Positions 16,322 to 23,255 of a stretch of 64,000 nucleotides of DNA are shown in pieces; the first letter of the stretch is position 1, and the number at the start of each line of letters is the position of its first letter. Made by a program: the position numbers and the translations under genes. The notes beneath the pieces are model-generated. The model did not search any database. It was not told the DNA's origin and saw only the letters and a program-made list of their open reading frames with translations. Source of the stretch: Paenibacillus peoriae KCTC 3763 (GTDB lineage Bacteria; Bacillota; Bacilli; Paenibacillales; Paenibacillaceae); contig NZ_AGFX01000037.1 of NCBI RefSeq assembly GCF_000236805.1, positions 1 through 64,000 of the forward strand, read 5' to 3'.

Positions 16322-17170
16322 ATGAAGCTGATTCAACGTATCAAAGAAAGCGCTAATCGCGCTACAGAAAAGGCACAGCATGCTGTTGAGATTAGTAAAA
16401 TAAATTCACAAATTACCGCGATTCAACAGGAAATGGATGTTCATTTCTTGCGGATGGGTCAGATCTTCTATGAGGGCTACCGGGCATCTGATATGTCGGT
16501 GGCAGAAACAGAGATGACACAGCTATCCACCGCCTGCGATGAGCTTCAGGATGAAATTGACGAGTTGCGCAGCAGAATTGCGCAATTGAAAAACGCTCAT
16601 CTATGTACCTGTGGAGCGGTTGTGCCCTTGGATGCGAATTTTTGCCCAAAATGCGGACGCAAGCTAAATGAAGGACAGGCTGCTTCAAAGCAAGTGGCTG
16701 CTGTGCGTGAAGAGATACCGACAGACGTCTACTCTTTTGATCTGCGCAAGCCAGAGGCAGCCAAGGATGCTGCACCTGCTTACACGGAGTATTCAGCACA
16801 TGAAGTAGTTGAGCGGCATGAACACGAGCAGGGCGGGCTGCAGGAAATGTTCGAACCAGCCGCATCATCCGGATCGGACCGCAATTATGTGTCTGATTTT
16901 ACACCGGAGGAAAAAGCGGCATTCGACGAAGAATGGGAGCGCCGCCGTCAGGAAGAGATTGAGCAAGAGCACCGCCGTCTTGGAGAACTGGAACGTGAGC
17001 GTGAGCGTCAGGAGGAGCTGGACGAGCGCATTCGATATTGGAAGGCGAATAACTCCGGGGCAGAGAAGCCGGCTACGCAAATACGCGAACATGTAAAATG
17101 CCAAATTTGCACAGCAGAGCTGCCTAAAGGCTCCAAGTGGTGCCCGCGCTGCGGGGCTGAACAGATTTGA
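16322..17170 (+). CDS. Zinc-ribbon coiled-coil protein
   Basis: 282 residues. Residues 1-90 are helical with heptads (SQITAIQQEMDVHFLRMG, LQDEIDELRSRIAQL). A zinc ribbon CTCGAVVPLDANFCPKCG follows at about 97-115. Then a charged linker leads to a Glu/Arg-rich coiled coil (about 200-250) and a second ribbon CQICTAELPKGSKWCPRCG at the C-terminus. The architecture suggests a scaffold or envelope-associated protein. No catalytic residues are visible and I do not recognise a named family. GGAGG lies 9 bases before the ATG. The downstream TrmB gene starts about 65 bases later. Confidence 0.75.
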   Translation: MKLIQRIKESANRATEKAQHAVEISKINSQITAIQQEMDVHFLRMGQIFYEGYRASDMSVAETEMTQLSTACDELQDEIDELRSRIAQLKNAHLCTCGAVVPLDANFCPKCGRKLNEGQAASKQVAAVREEIPTDVYSFDLRKPEAAKDAAPAYTEYSAHEVVERHEHEQGGLQEMFEPAASSGSDRNYVSDFTPEEKAAFDEEWERRRQEEIEQEHRRLGELERERERQEELDERIRYWKANNSGAEKPATQIREHVKCQICTAELPKGSKWCPRCGAEQI

Positions 17171-17235
17171 CGCAGCCGAACAGGCTGTCGCAGGACACAG
17201 ACAGAACGCCGGGCAGCATAGGGGGAACAGAACAT

Positions 17236-18024
17236 ATGGAGCGTTTGCTGCATCATCTGCGGAATCTGGGCTTTACAGAAATGGAAGCCAAGGTCATGGT
17301 CGAGCTATCGAGACAAAATGCAGCTTCCGGCTATGAAGTGGCTAAGCGTCTGGGCGCATCGCGCTCCAACGTATACGCAGCTTTGCAGCGTCTGGCCGGA
17401 CAGGGATATCTCAGAACCAGCACGGGAGAGCCTGTGCGCTACAGTATGCTGCCATCGGGCGAACTGACCCGAATGATCGAGGGGCAGATGCAGGAGTCTC
17501 TGCGCGCGGTGGAGAAGGAAATGCCAAGAGCCGAGCGGGCCAAGCCGACCTTTTATAACGCGGAAGGCGACCGGAATGTATTGGAGAGCCTGACACGTGA
17601 GCTGGAACGGGCGGAGCATGAGATTGTGCTTGATTTGTGGCGTGAAGAAGCTGAACTGTTGCGGGCCGAATTGGAAAAAGCCGAAAAACGGGGCGTGCGC
17701 CTGCTATGGTCCTGCAATACCGACGAAAGCGTGCTGGGACCATGGCTGCCGCGTGCGGCTGGCAAAAACGGACAGGAAGCGGAAGGACGCAAGTTTTCTT
17801 TTGTCGTTGATCGGCGTTGGTGCATGCTGGGGATGCGGGGAGAGAATTGCCCGACACAGGCACTCATTACCGAGCATCCGGTGATGACAGGATTGCTGCT
17901 GAACCATTTTGCCCAGGATCTTATTCTGTATGAGCTGGAGCATGATATGGGCAGCGAGCTGTCGACCCGTTATGGCTGGCGGTATGAGGGCATTATCGGC
18001 CAATATATGACAGGCGGAGAATAG
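17236..18024 (+). CDS. TrmB-family transcriptional regulator
   Basis: 262 residues. The N-terminal winged helix (LRNLGFTEMEAKVMVEL, then GYEVAKRLGASRSNVYAALQRLAGQGYL at about 32-60) is the TrmB DNA-binding domain. The C-terminal half (about 110-262) resembles the PLD-like effector domain of short bacterial TrmB proteins (EIVLDLWREEAELLRAELEKAEKRGV). The ATG at 17236 follows GGGGG. It is in line with the zinc-ribbon gene and may form an operon with it. The target genes and ligand are unknown. Confidence 0.82.
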   Translation: MERLLHHLRNLGFTEMEAKVMVELSRQNAASGYEVAKRLGASRSNVYAALQRLAGQGYLRTSTGEPVRYSMLPSGELTRMIEGQMQESLRAVEKEMPRAERAKPTFYNAEGDRNVLESLTRELERAEHEIVLDLWREEAELLRAELEKAEKRGVRLLWSCNTDESVLGPWLPRAAGKNGQEAEGRKFSFVVDRRWCMLGMRGENCPTQALITEHPVMTGLLLNHFAQDLILYELEHDMGSELSTRYGWRYEGIIGQYMTGGE

Positions 18025-18032
18025 CACAAGGA

Positions 18033-18665
18033 TTACGTGGTGGAAAGTTCCATCAGTGCCCGGCATATCGATGTAATGTATCCCGCTTTATGAGGCACGA
18101 ATTGATCCGATGTGATCAGGCGGCGAGTTTTTTCCAGATTCGGTCCCGAAGTTATGCCGTGGGCTTCAAGAAAAGGAATATGTCCTTCAAAAAGGGCCAG
18201 CGCTTGCTCAAGGTCTGCTTCGTACAGTCCGGCCACTTCTTCCTGCTGGAGACGATAAGCCTCCAATGGCTGATTCCACAGTAGTCCAAACACCGAACTG
18301 AATTCACGATCCCAAAAGGAAGTGCCCTGTGCAGTTCCCTTGCTTTCATACCGAACGGTCATCAGCGGTGTCAGTGAGGTAAAAGGGACGTGAATGCCCA
18401 GCTCTTCCTCCAGTTCACGGGCTGCTTGAGATACATCTTCGCCTGCCGTCAGATGACCGGCAGCCGTAATATCGTAGTATCCGGGGAAAGTGTCCTTCGA
18501 ATCCTGACGCTGTTGAAAGAGCAACCGACGGCCTGTGGAGGTGTCTCGTGCCAGCCAGCAGTGAAAAGTATGATGCCAATATCCTTTGGCATGTGCTTCT
18601 TGCCTTGAAGCAGTGCCAAGGGGCTTGTCTTCATCATCGTAGATATCCAGAAGCTCGCTAGTCAT
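18033..18665 (-). CDS. Nudix hydrolase, IPP-isomerase-like
   Basis: 210 residues. The Nudix box is complete at about 70-92 (GHLTAGEDVSQAARELEEELGI, metal Glu set intact). The N-terminus LLDIYDDEDKPLGTASRQEAHAKGYWHHTFHCWL is shared with isopentenyl-diphosphate isomerase relatives such as YfcD. The isomerase catalytic Cys is not obvious (FHCWL is a candidate), so diphosphatase activity on an unknown substrate is more cautious. The gene is convergent with the TrmB gene, 8 bases apart, without a terminator between them. Confidence 0.85.
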   Translation of the reverse strand: MTSELLDIYDDEDKPLGTASRQEAHAKGYWHHTFHCWLARDTSTGRRLLFQQRQDSKDTFPGYYDITAAGHLTAGEDVSQAARELEEELGIHVPFTSLTPLMTVRYESKGTAQGTSFWDREFSSVFGLLWNQPLEAYRLQQEEVAGLYEADLEQALALFEGHIPFLEAHGITSGPNLEKTRRLITSDQFVPHKAGYITSICRALMELSTT

Positions 18666-18839
18666 TGTGGTTCCTCCTATAATCAGTTCAGATGTAAAAG
18701 GTCTATTTTACAGTATAACGTGTTTTCAGTTCTGAGGATATGAAGACGGCTGTGGAATGTGCAGCGGCATTTGGGGTATGCTGGAAACATGGGGATTTGC
18801 GCCATAAACCAGGTTTATGATTGAAAGGAGCGATTTTAT

Positions 18840-19133
18840 ATGGAATGTATTGTACATTTTCGAGTCATGCATCCAGAGGAGCCCAAGGAGCTGCGCGGGC
18901 TGATTATGCTGGAAAGCGGAGGCAAGCCGGGGATCGACCAAATCACAGATATGTTTAAAAATATGGGCTATGATGTACGTCCGGATAATCCAGAGGAATT
19001 GATTTTCAAGCCAGTTGATGCGAGAGCAGACTATACATATATCCGGGTTATTGAGCTGGATACGGGTGAGGAAGTCTATCACGAAGACCGGAACTTACGT
19101 GCGATTCTGGAAAATTTGCTGAACAAGCATTAA
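18840..19133 (+). CDS. Hypothetical protein, 97 aa
   Basis: Begins at ATG 18840 behind AAAGGAG. The acidic small protein has an alternating alpha/beta pattern (MECIVHFRVMHPEEPKEL, then MFKNMGYDVRPDN, TYIRVIELDTGEEVYHEDR) and ends in a helix (LRAILENLL). No membrane segment or known motif. It precedes the histidine phosphatase by 73 bases on the same strand. Family not recognised. Confidence 0.65.
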   Translation: MECIVHFRVMHPEEPKELRGLIMLESGGKPGIDQITDMFKNMGYDVRPDNPEELIFKPVDARADYTYIRVIELDTGEEVYHEDRNLRAILENLLNKH

Positions 19134-19206
19134 GGATTAGGAGAGCTATAGGATAAAATGAGATAAAGCGATCCTGTTGTAATTCATAGGAACGGAGTAA
19201 AAAAAT

Positions 19207-19908
19207 ATGAGATTGTATATCATCCGCCATGCAGATCCGGATTACCCGAACAATACCATTACCCCGGAGGGGCATCTGGAAGCCCAGGCATTGGCCAAAC
19301 GGCTTTCCAGTCACGGACTGGACCGCATTTATGCTTCACCTATGGGGCGCGCTCTGGATACAATGCGCTACACGGCTGATGCTCTCGGTATGACTCATGA
19401 AGTGGAGCACTGGACGCAGGAGCTGGCCTTGAAGCTGGAGGAAACTCCATACGGTCGTCTATCTCATTGGGATCTGCCCGGTGAAGTGATCCGCTCTGAG
19501 CTGCCCCTTCCGACGCATGACACATGGAAGGAGATTTCCTATTATCAGGGAACGCAAAGTCCCGAAACCTTCGAGCGGCTGAAGTTTCATTCCGATGAAT
19601 TCCTGAAGCGCCAGGGATTTGAGCGAATCGGAGGCCGATACCGGATTCTCAAGCATACCGAGGACCAGGTGGCTGTGTTCTGTCATGGCGGCTTTGGGCT
19701 GACCTGGCTGGCCCATCTGCTGGAGCTGCCTTTGGCCTTGGTTTGGTCCGGCTTTTGGATGCCGCCTAGCTCCGTAACTACGATCTTATTTGATGAGCGC
19801 TCCAAGGAATGGGCTGTCCCTCGCTGCATCGGCTTCGGTGACGTCTCCCATCTGTATGCTGAGGGGTTGCCCGTCAGACCTCGGGGTATTATCACCAATT
19901 TTAATTAA
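19207..19908 (+). CDS. Histidine phosphatase family protein
   Basis: 233 residues of the phosphoglycerate mutase-like superfamily. The catalytic RHADPDYPN at residue 7, the second-shell ASPMGRALDT at about 43 and the late CHGGFGLTWL (about 160) form the active site. The Gly-rich 'GHLEAQALAKRL' helix is typical. Substrates of such stand-alone phosphatases vary from sugar phosphates to cobalamin intermediates; nothing in the context decides it. A strong terminator follows. Confidence 0.88.
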   Translation: MRLYIIRHADPDYPNNTITPEGHLEAQALAKRLSSHGLDRIYASPMGRALDTMRYTADALGMTHEVEHWTQELALKLEETPYGRLSHWDLPGEVIRSELPLPTHDTWKEISYYQGTQSPETFERLKFHSDEFLKRQGFERIGGRYRILKHTEDQVAVFCHGGFGLTWLAHLLELPLALVWSGFWMPPSSVTTILFDERSKEWAVPRCIGFGDVSHLYAEGLPVRPRGIITNFN

Positions 19909-19930
19909 TCAGACTTCCATATCCATGTGA

Positions 19931-19972
19931 AAGCGGCTTAGGACGATGTATCGTCTTAAGCCGCTTATTTAT
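19931..19972 (+). terminator. Terminator after the histidine phosphatase
   Basis: AAGCGGCTTAGGACGA and TCGTCTTAAGCCGCTT form a 16-bp stem with a four-base loop, followed by ATTTAT. It can also serve the converging mscL gene. Confidence 0.88.
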
Positions 19973-20021
19973 AGCCGTATGAGTTCGATTGCACTAAAAA
20001 TACACTTATCTGAAAATGGAG

Positions 20022-20519
20022 TTAGCTATGTGATTCCACGTACCCTTCCAGCTTGGAGGTGCAATGTGCGCAGCGGGTAGCTGCTACAGGAATTTCCGAT
20101 AGGCAATGCGGGCATTCCTTGATCGTTTTTTCCTGAGGAGGCTTTTCTTCCTCTTTACGCTTCAACATATTAATCCCTTTGACCAGCAGGAACACGCAGA
20201 AGGCCACGATCATGAAGTCGAGCAGAACGTTAATGAACTGACCATAGGCAAGAACCGCGATCCCTGCTTCTTTGGCCTGTGACAAAGTCATGCGTGTACC
20301 ATCATTATTTAAAGGCTCGGCAGTTCTTAAAGCTACATACAAGTCCGGGAAATTCATGCCACCCAGAAGCTTACCAATCGGAGGCATAATAATATCATTG
20401 ACTACAGAAGTGACAATCTTGCCAAACGCTCCACCGATGATCACACCGACTGCGAGGTCAATCACGTTGCCCCGTACAGCGAATTCTTTAAACTCTTTAA
20501 TAAAACCTTTTCCGCTCAT
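20022..20519 (-). CDS. mscL: Large-conductance mechanosensitive channel with C-terminal zinc ribbon
   Basis: 165 residues. The first about 125 are Msc[34 protein letters not shown] (TM1), a short loop and TM2 ([25 protein letters not shown]). In place of the usual short amphipathic tail it carries a zinc ribbon ([18 protein letters not shown] at about 136-153). The ATG at 20519 lies 9 bases after AGGTG; a GTG four codons upstream is possible. MscL relieves turgor on osmotic downshock. The ribbon may bind metal or a partner at the cytoplasmic bundle, which is inference. Confidence 0.92.
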   Translation of the reverse strand: MSGKGFIKEFKEFAVRGNVIDLAVGVIIGGAFGKIVTSVVNDIIMPPIGKLLGGMNFPDLYVALRTAEPLNNDGTRMTLSQAKEAGIAVLAYGQFINVLLDFMIVAFCVFLLVKGINMLKRKEEEKPPQEKTIKECPHCLSEIPVAATRCAHCTSKLEGYVESHS

Positions 20520-20608
20520 GTAAGTGCTCACCTGCTTTTCATAAAATCATTTACTTATAATACATGCTATGTCGACTAAGGGCAATTCCAATTTGATGTA
20601 TTGCATGT

Positions 20609-20635
20609 TGTCACAAAATCACATGTTCATTTGTC
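20609..20635 (+). promoter_or_regulatory. ECF41-type promoter
   Basis: TGTCACA at 20609-20615 is followed after 16 bases by TGTC at 20632-20635. From memory ECF41 promoters read TGTCACA-N16-CGTC, so this matches with one base change. It stands 34 bases before the AhpD-like gene. Confidence 0.7.
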
Positions 20636-20669
20636 TTCTAGGTGTAAACCAATAATGGAGGCGATGATT

Positions 20670-21113
20670 GTGAGTTTAAGATTTAATTACAGAGCAGTGA
20701 GTCCAAGTACATTTAAATCAATGATGGAGATGGAAAATTATATTTCCGGCCGTTTTGCGGACAAGGTCCTATATGAGCTGTTGAAGATTAGAGTATCCCA
20801 AATCAATGGATGTTCCTATTGTCTGGATATGCATGCCAAGGATTTGCTCAAGCTGGGGGATTATGCGGATCACATTTTACAGCTTGCCTTATGGCGCGAG
20901 GTTCCTTTGTTCACGGAAAAAGAACGTGCTATGCTTGAATTAGCTGAAGCCGTTACCCGTATCTCGGAACAAGGGGTGCCTACAGATTTGTATAATCGGG
21001 CCAGAGAGCATTTTAGTGAGGAAGAATATGTGGATTTAATCATGGCGGTTAACGTTATTAACAGTTGGAACCGGATTGCCATTGCGACGGGGATGTATCC
21101 GGGTAGTCTTTAA
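20670..21113 (+). CDS. Carboxymuconolactone decarboxylase / AhpD-like protein
   Basis: 147 residues. The CSYCLDMHAKDL segment (about 44-55) carries the CxxC...H redox site of AhpD-like peroxidase-reductases. The helical context (VLYELLKIRVSQINGCSYC, FTEKERAMLELAEAVT) is typical. The GTG at 20670 is 8 bases from GGAGG and preferred to the closer ATG at 20664. It is followed by an ECF41 sigma gene 19 bases downstream, the conserved arrangement in which the sigma factor drives this gene. It probably reduces peroxides or quinone-like substrates. Confidence 0.9.
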   Translation: MSLRFNYRAVSPSTFKSMMEMENYISGRFADKVLYELLKIRVSQINGCSYCLDMHAKDLLKLGDYADHILQLALWREVPLFTEKERAMLELAEAVTRISEQGVPTDLYNRAREHFSEEEYVDLIMAVNVINSWNRIAIATGMYPGSL

Positions 21114-21132
21114 TGGAACAGGGGGCCATACT

Positions 21133-22074
21133 TTGACTGGCAAAGAACAAGGAATTGAACAGGAATCGGTGGATTTGAGTCTGGAGGAGCTGTATCAAAA
21201 ATATCACAAATATTCGTTTGCCATTGCTTATCGCATGCTTGGAACGGTTACAGATGCCGAGGATGTTGTTCAAGATTGCTTTGTCGAGTTGGAGAATAAG
21301 CCTCTGGATGACCTACAGAATCCCAAAGCCTATATAGCCAAAATGACGATGAATCGGTGTCTGAATCTGCTGAACTCTGCGCGTAAGCAAAGAGAAACGT
21401 ATGTTGGGCAATGGCTGCCGGAGCCGCTTGGCGAAAGCGCAGATCTGCCTGCGGAATGGCTGGAGCGTAAGGATATGATATCTTACGCTTTTCTGGTTCT
21501 GCTGGAGCAGCTCAAGCCGATAGAACGTGCTGTCTTTGTGCTGAGGGAAGCTTTTCAATACGATTATAAAGATATTGCAGAATTACTGGGGAAGACCGAA
21601 AGTAACTGTCGTCAGCTGTTCAGTCGCTCTCGTCGTATTCTGTCTTCCGGGGAATCTGTCCTTGCCGCTCCGGCAAGCAATCCCCCAAATAATGCTACCA
21701 GAATAAAGCTGCTGGAGCGTTTTACCTCCGCCTTTCTCGCCTACGACGTGACTGCTATGCTGGAGCTGCTGGCTGAACAGCCTGCATTTGTGGCGGATGG
21801 CGGAGGCAACGTGCATACGGTGATGAGACCGATGGTGGTACGCAAAGGCGTGCTCGCCCTGTTAACATCTCGCCGGGTGCTTACCGCATTGCGGGAGAGA
21901 GAACTTGTCCACACTGTTATCAATGGTGAGTTACAACTGGCATTTCTGAAAGAAGGCAAAGTGAAAGAAGCCTTATGTATCAGACTGACACCGGACGGGG
22001 AGCATATTCAGGATTTTTATTTAATGATCAATCCGGATAAACTGGGACATATTCATGTAAAACAAGACAGATGA
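21133..22074 (+). CDS. ECF41-family sigma factor (SigJ-like)
   Basis: About 313 residues. Sigma region 2 (FAIAYRMLGTVTDAEDVVQDCFVEL, about 30-55) and region 4 (LLEQLKPIERAVFVLREAFQYDYKDIAELLGKTESNCRQLFSRSRR, about 120-170) are followed by a C-terminal SnoaL-like domain of about 120 residues, the hallmark of ECF41. The domain acts as an attached modulator instead of a separate anti-sigma factor. The TTG at 21133 behind GGGGG is chosen; an ATG at 21076 would overlap the preceding gene. The pair with the AhpD-like gene and its TGTCACA promoter is self-consistent. Confidence 0.92.
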   Translation: MTGKEQGIEQESVDLSLEELYQKYHKYSFAIAYRMLGTVTDAEDVVQDCFVELENKPLDDLQNPKAYIAKMTMNRCLNLLNSARKQRETYVGQWLPEPLGESADLPAEWLERKDMISYAFLVLLEQLKPIERAVFVLREAFQYDYKDIAELLGKTESNCRQLFSRSRRILSSGESVLAAPASNPPNNATRIKLLERFTSAFLAYDVTAMLELLAEQPAFVADGGGNVHTVMRPMVVRKGVLALLTSRRVLTALRERELVHTVINGELQLAFLKEGKVKEALCIRLTPDGEHIQDFYLMINPDKLGHIHVKQDR

Positions 22075-22086
22075 ATTCAGTTGTTC

Positions 22087-22125
22087 CACAAGGCTATCAG
22101 AGCGATCTGGTGGCCTTGTGTTTTT
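22087..22125. terminator. Terminator after the ECF sigma gene
   Basis: CACAAGGC pairs with GCCTTGTG around a 18-base loop, followed by seven T. The DUF4870 gene converges on it from the right. Confidence 0.82.
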
Positions 22126-22130
22126 TTCTT

Positions 22131-22469
22131 TTACAATTGCCGAGCCTGATGTAGAGCCAGATCGCCTATCCAAGGGAGTTTAAGCCATTTGCCTTGTCCC
22201 GCACCGATTAAGAGGATTATCCACAGGGCAAGGCCTGCCAGCGTCAGCAGGGAAGCGAGTAAAGGACCCAGGAGCGGAATGAATCCGGCAAGCACATGAC
22301 CGATCATAAGAGCTGTAAACAAAAATATAGATTGCAGAGCGTGAAATAATACAAAGCGACTTTTCTTCTCCAGCATGACAAAGGCCAGTGCGCCAAGGAA
22401 GGCAAACAGGTAGCACAGGACAGCTGCTATATTTTCATCCAATCCCGTGGAAGACTTATAGACTGACAT
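22131..22469 (-). CDS. DUF4870-like small membrane protein
   Basis: 112 residues with three to four hydrophobic helices. The N-terminal TGLDENIAAVLCYLFAFLGALAFVMLEKKSRFVLFHALQS is the DUF4870 signature (helix, 'E.....FV.FHA.QS' turn). The end is KWLKLPWIGDLA. The role is unknown; the fold resembles Tic20-like membrane proteins. GGGGG lies upstream of the ATG at 22469. Confidence 0.85.
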   Translation of the reverse strand: MSVYKSSTGLDENIAAVLCYLFAFLGALAFVMLEKKSRFVLFHALQSIFLFTALMIGHVLAGFIPLLGPLLASLLTLAGLALWIILLIGAGQGKWLKLPWIGDLALHQARQL

Positions 22470-22554
22470 ATCAAAGTGATCCCCCTTTATAAGTTATTCA
22501 AGCTCAGGCTCTGTACTATACAAACTATGAGATCGGGAATGTAGGATATGCTAA

Positions 22555-22750
22555 CCCTCGGCAGAAAAGTTCAAACGCTATAAGCCATACTCGAAAAATG
22601 AACATAAAAAACGAGGGCGGAATGGTGCTGTACAAGTGAAGCACCATCCGTCTGCGCTGTGGCAGGATAGAAACTTTTAAGTTCGGTTCAGGTAAGATGT
22701 GTATGAAATATGAAAAGGCTGAACGAAAGTGAATTCGCTCAGCCTTTTAC
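22555..22750 (+). ncRNA. Candidate structured RNA with terminator
   Basis: No protein is supported here, but nested stems are visible: CCCTCG (22555) with CGAGGG (22612), GTTCA (22569) with TGAAC (22599) inside it, then CGGAATGGTGCT with AGCACCATCCG around 22618-22652. At 22711-22748 a strong terminator-like hairpin AAAAGGCTGA...TCAGCCTTTT closes the unit. A promoter is not obvious; TAGGATATG near 22541 might serve as -10. Orientation is inferred from the terminator and could be the reverse. The family is not recognised. Confidence 0.4.
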
Positions 22751-22754
22751 ACAG

Positions 22755-22912
22755 TTATACACAAGTTTTGCACATGTTGTACGCAATTTATCCACTGTAT
22801 CACCATGTTTATCCACAAAACAAACATGGTTTATACACAAATTGTGCACAAACTGTAGACAATATAATATTTACTCACATGTTGCGCACATTTTGTCCAC
22901 AAATTATCAACA
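22755..22912 (+). repeat. Phased array of DnaA-box-like 9-mers
   Basis: Nine or more 9-mers of the form TTRTNCACA lie in one orientation: TTATACACA (22755), TTTTGCACA (22766), TTATCCACT (22788), TTATCCACA (22809), TTATACACA (22831), TTGTGCACA (22842), TTGCGCACA (22882), TTGTCCACA (22893), TTATCAACA (22904). Steps are 11, 22, 21, 22, 11, 40, 11 and 11 bases, and weaker copies fill gaps at 22777, 22853 and 22871. TTATCCACA is the consensus DnaA box. It could be a DnaA-titrating or regulatory cluster, or the binding array of another protein. Confidence 0.75.
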
Positions 22913-22944
22913 AATTGGTCTTAGTAGTGGATATCTTGTCGTAT

Positions 22945-23226
22945 TTATCGGTCTCCACGTTGTAAACGACGGCGTGGATGCGTGATTTTACCCTTTTTAT
23001 TTTCGTCATCCTCTTTGGGGATAAGTCGTTCATCAGTGCGTCCGTCATGATGATTATCAAAGGCGTATTCGGTCATTTTCCACTCGGAAGTACCTAAAAC
23101 AACATCAGCGGGAAAATGCTGACCCCTGTGCAAATGCTGCTCATGTCCATCCTCATCCACATAAATCCCATCCACTTCTACCTTTTCGCCCGTTAGCGGG
23201 AGCAAATCTTTTCCTTTGTGTTCCAT
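22945..23226 (-). CDS. Hypothetical protein, 93 aa, YjzC-like pattern
   Basis: The ATG at 23226 follows GGAGGGG. The soluble, His/Asp-rich product has the pattern PLTGEKVEVDGIYVDEDGHEQHLHRGQHFPADVVLGTSEWKMTEY, reminiscent of small YjzC-like proteins (P..G....GIY...G....L..G..FP......W), but I would not assign the family firmly. A basic C-terminus (KKGKITHPRRRLQRGDR) follows. The stop lies 33 bases from the DnaA-box-like array. Confidence 0.6.
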   Translation of the reverse strand: MEHKGKDLLPLTGEKVEVDGIYVDEDGHEQHLHRGQHFPADVVLGTSEWKMTEYAFDNHHDGRTDERLIPKEDDENKKGKITHPRRRLQRGDR

Positions 23227-23255
23227 TGTATCCCCTCCGTCTGGCTTATTCTTCA

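Noticed and set aside
22755-22912. The phased array as a CRISPR
   Set aside because: Repeat units are 9 bases with 2-base gaps; there are no spacers of 25-40 bases and no cas genes.
22710-22985. Two plus-strand frames through the DnaA-box-like array
   Set aside because: Their sequence arises from the repeated TTATCCACA-type units, they start inside a terminator hairpin and have no ribosome-binding site.
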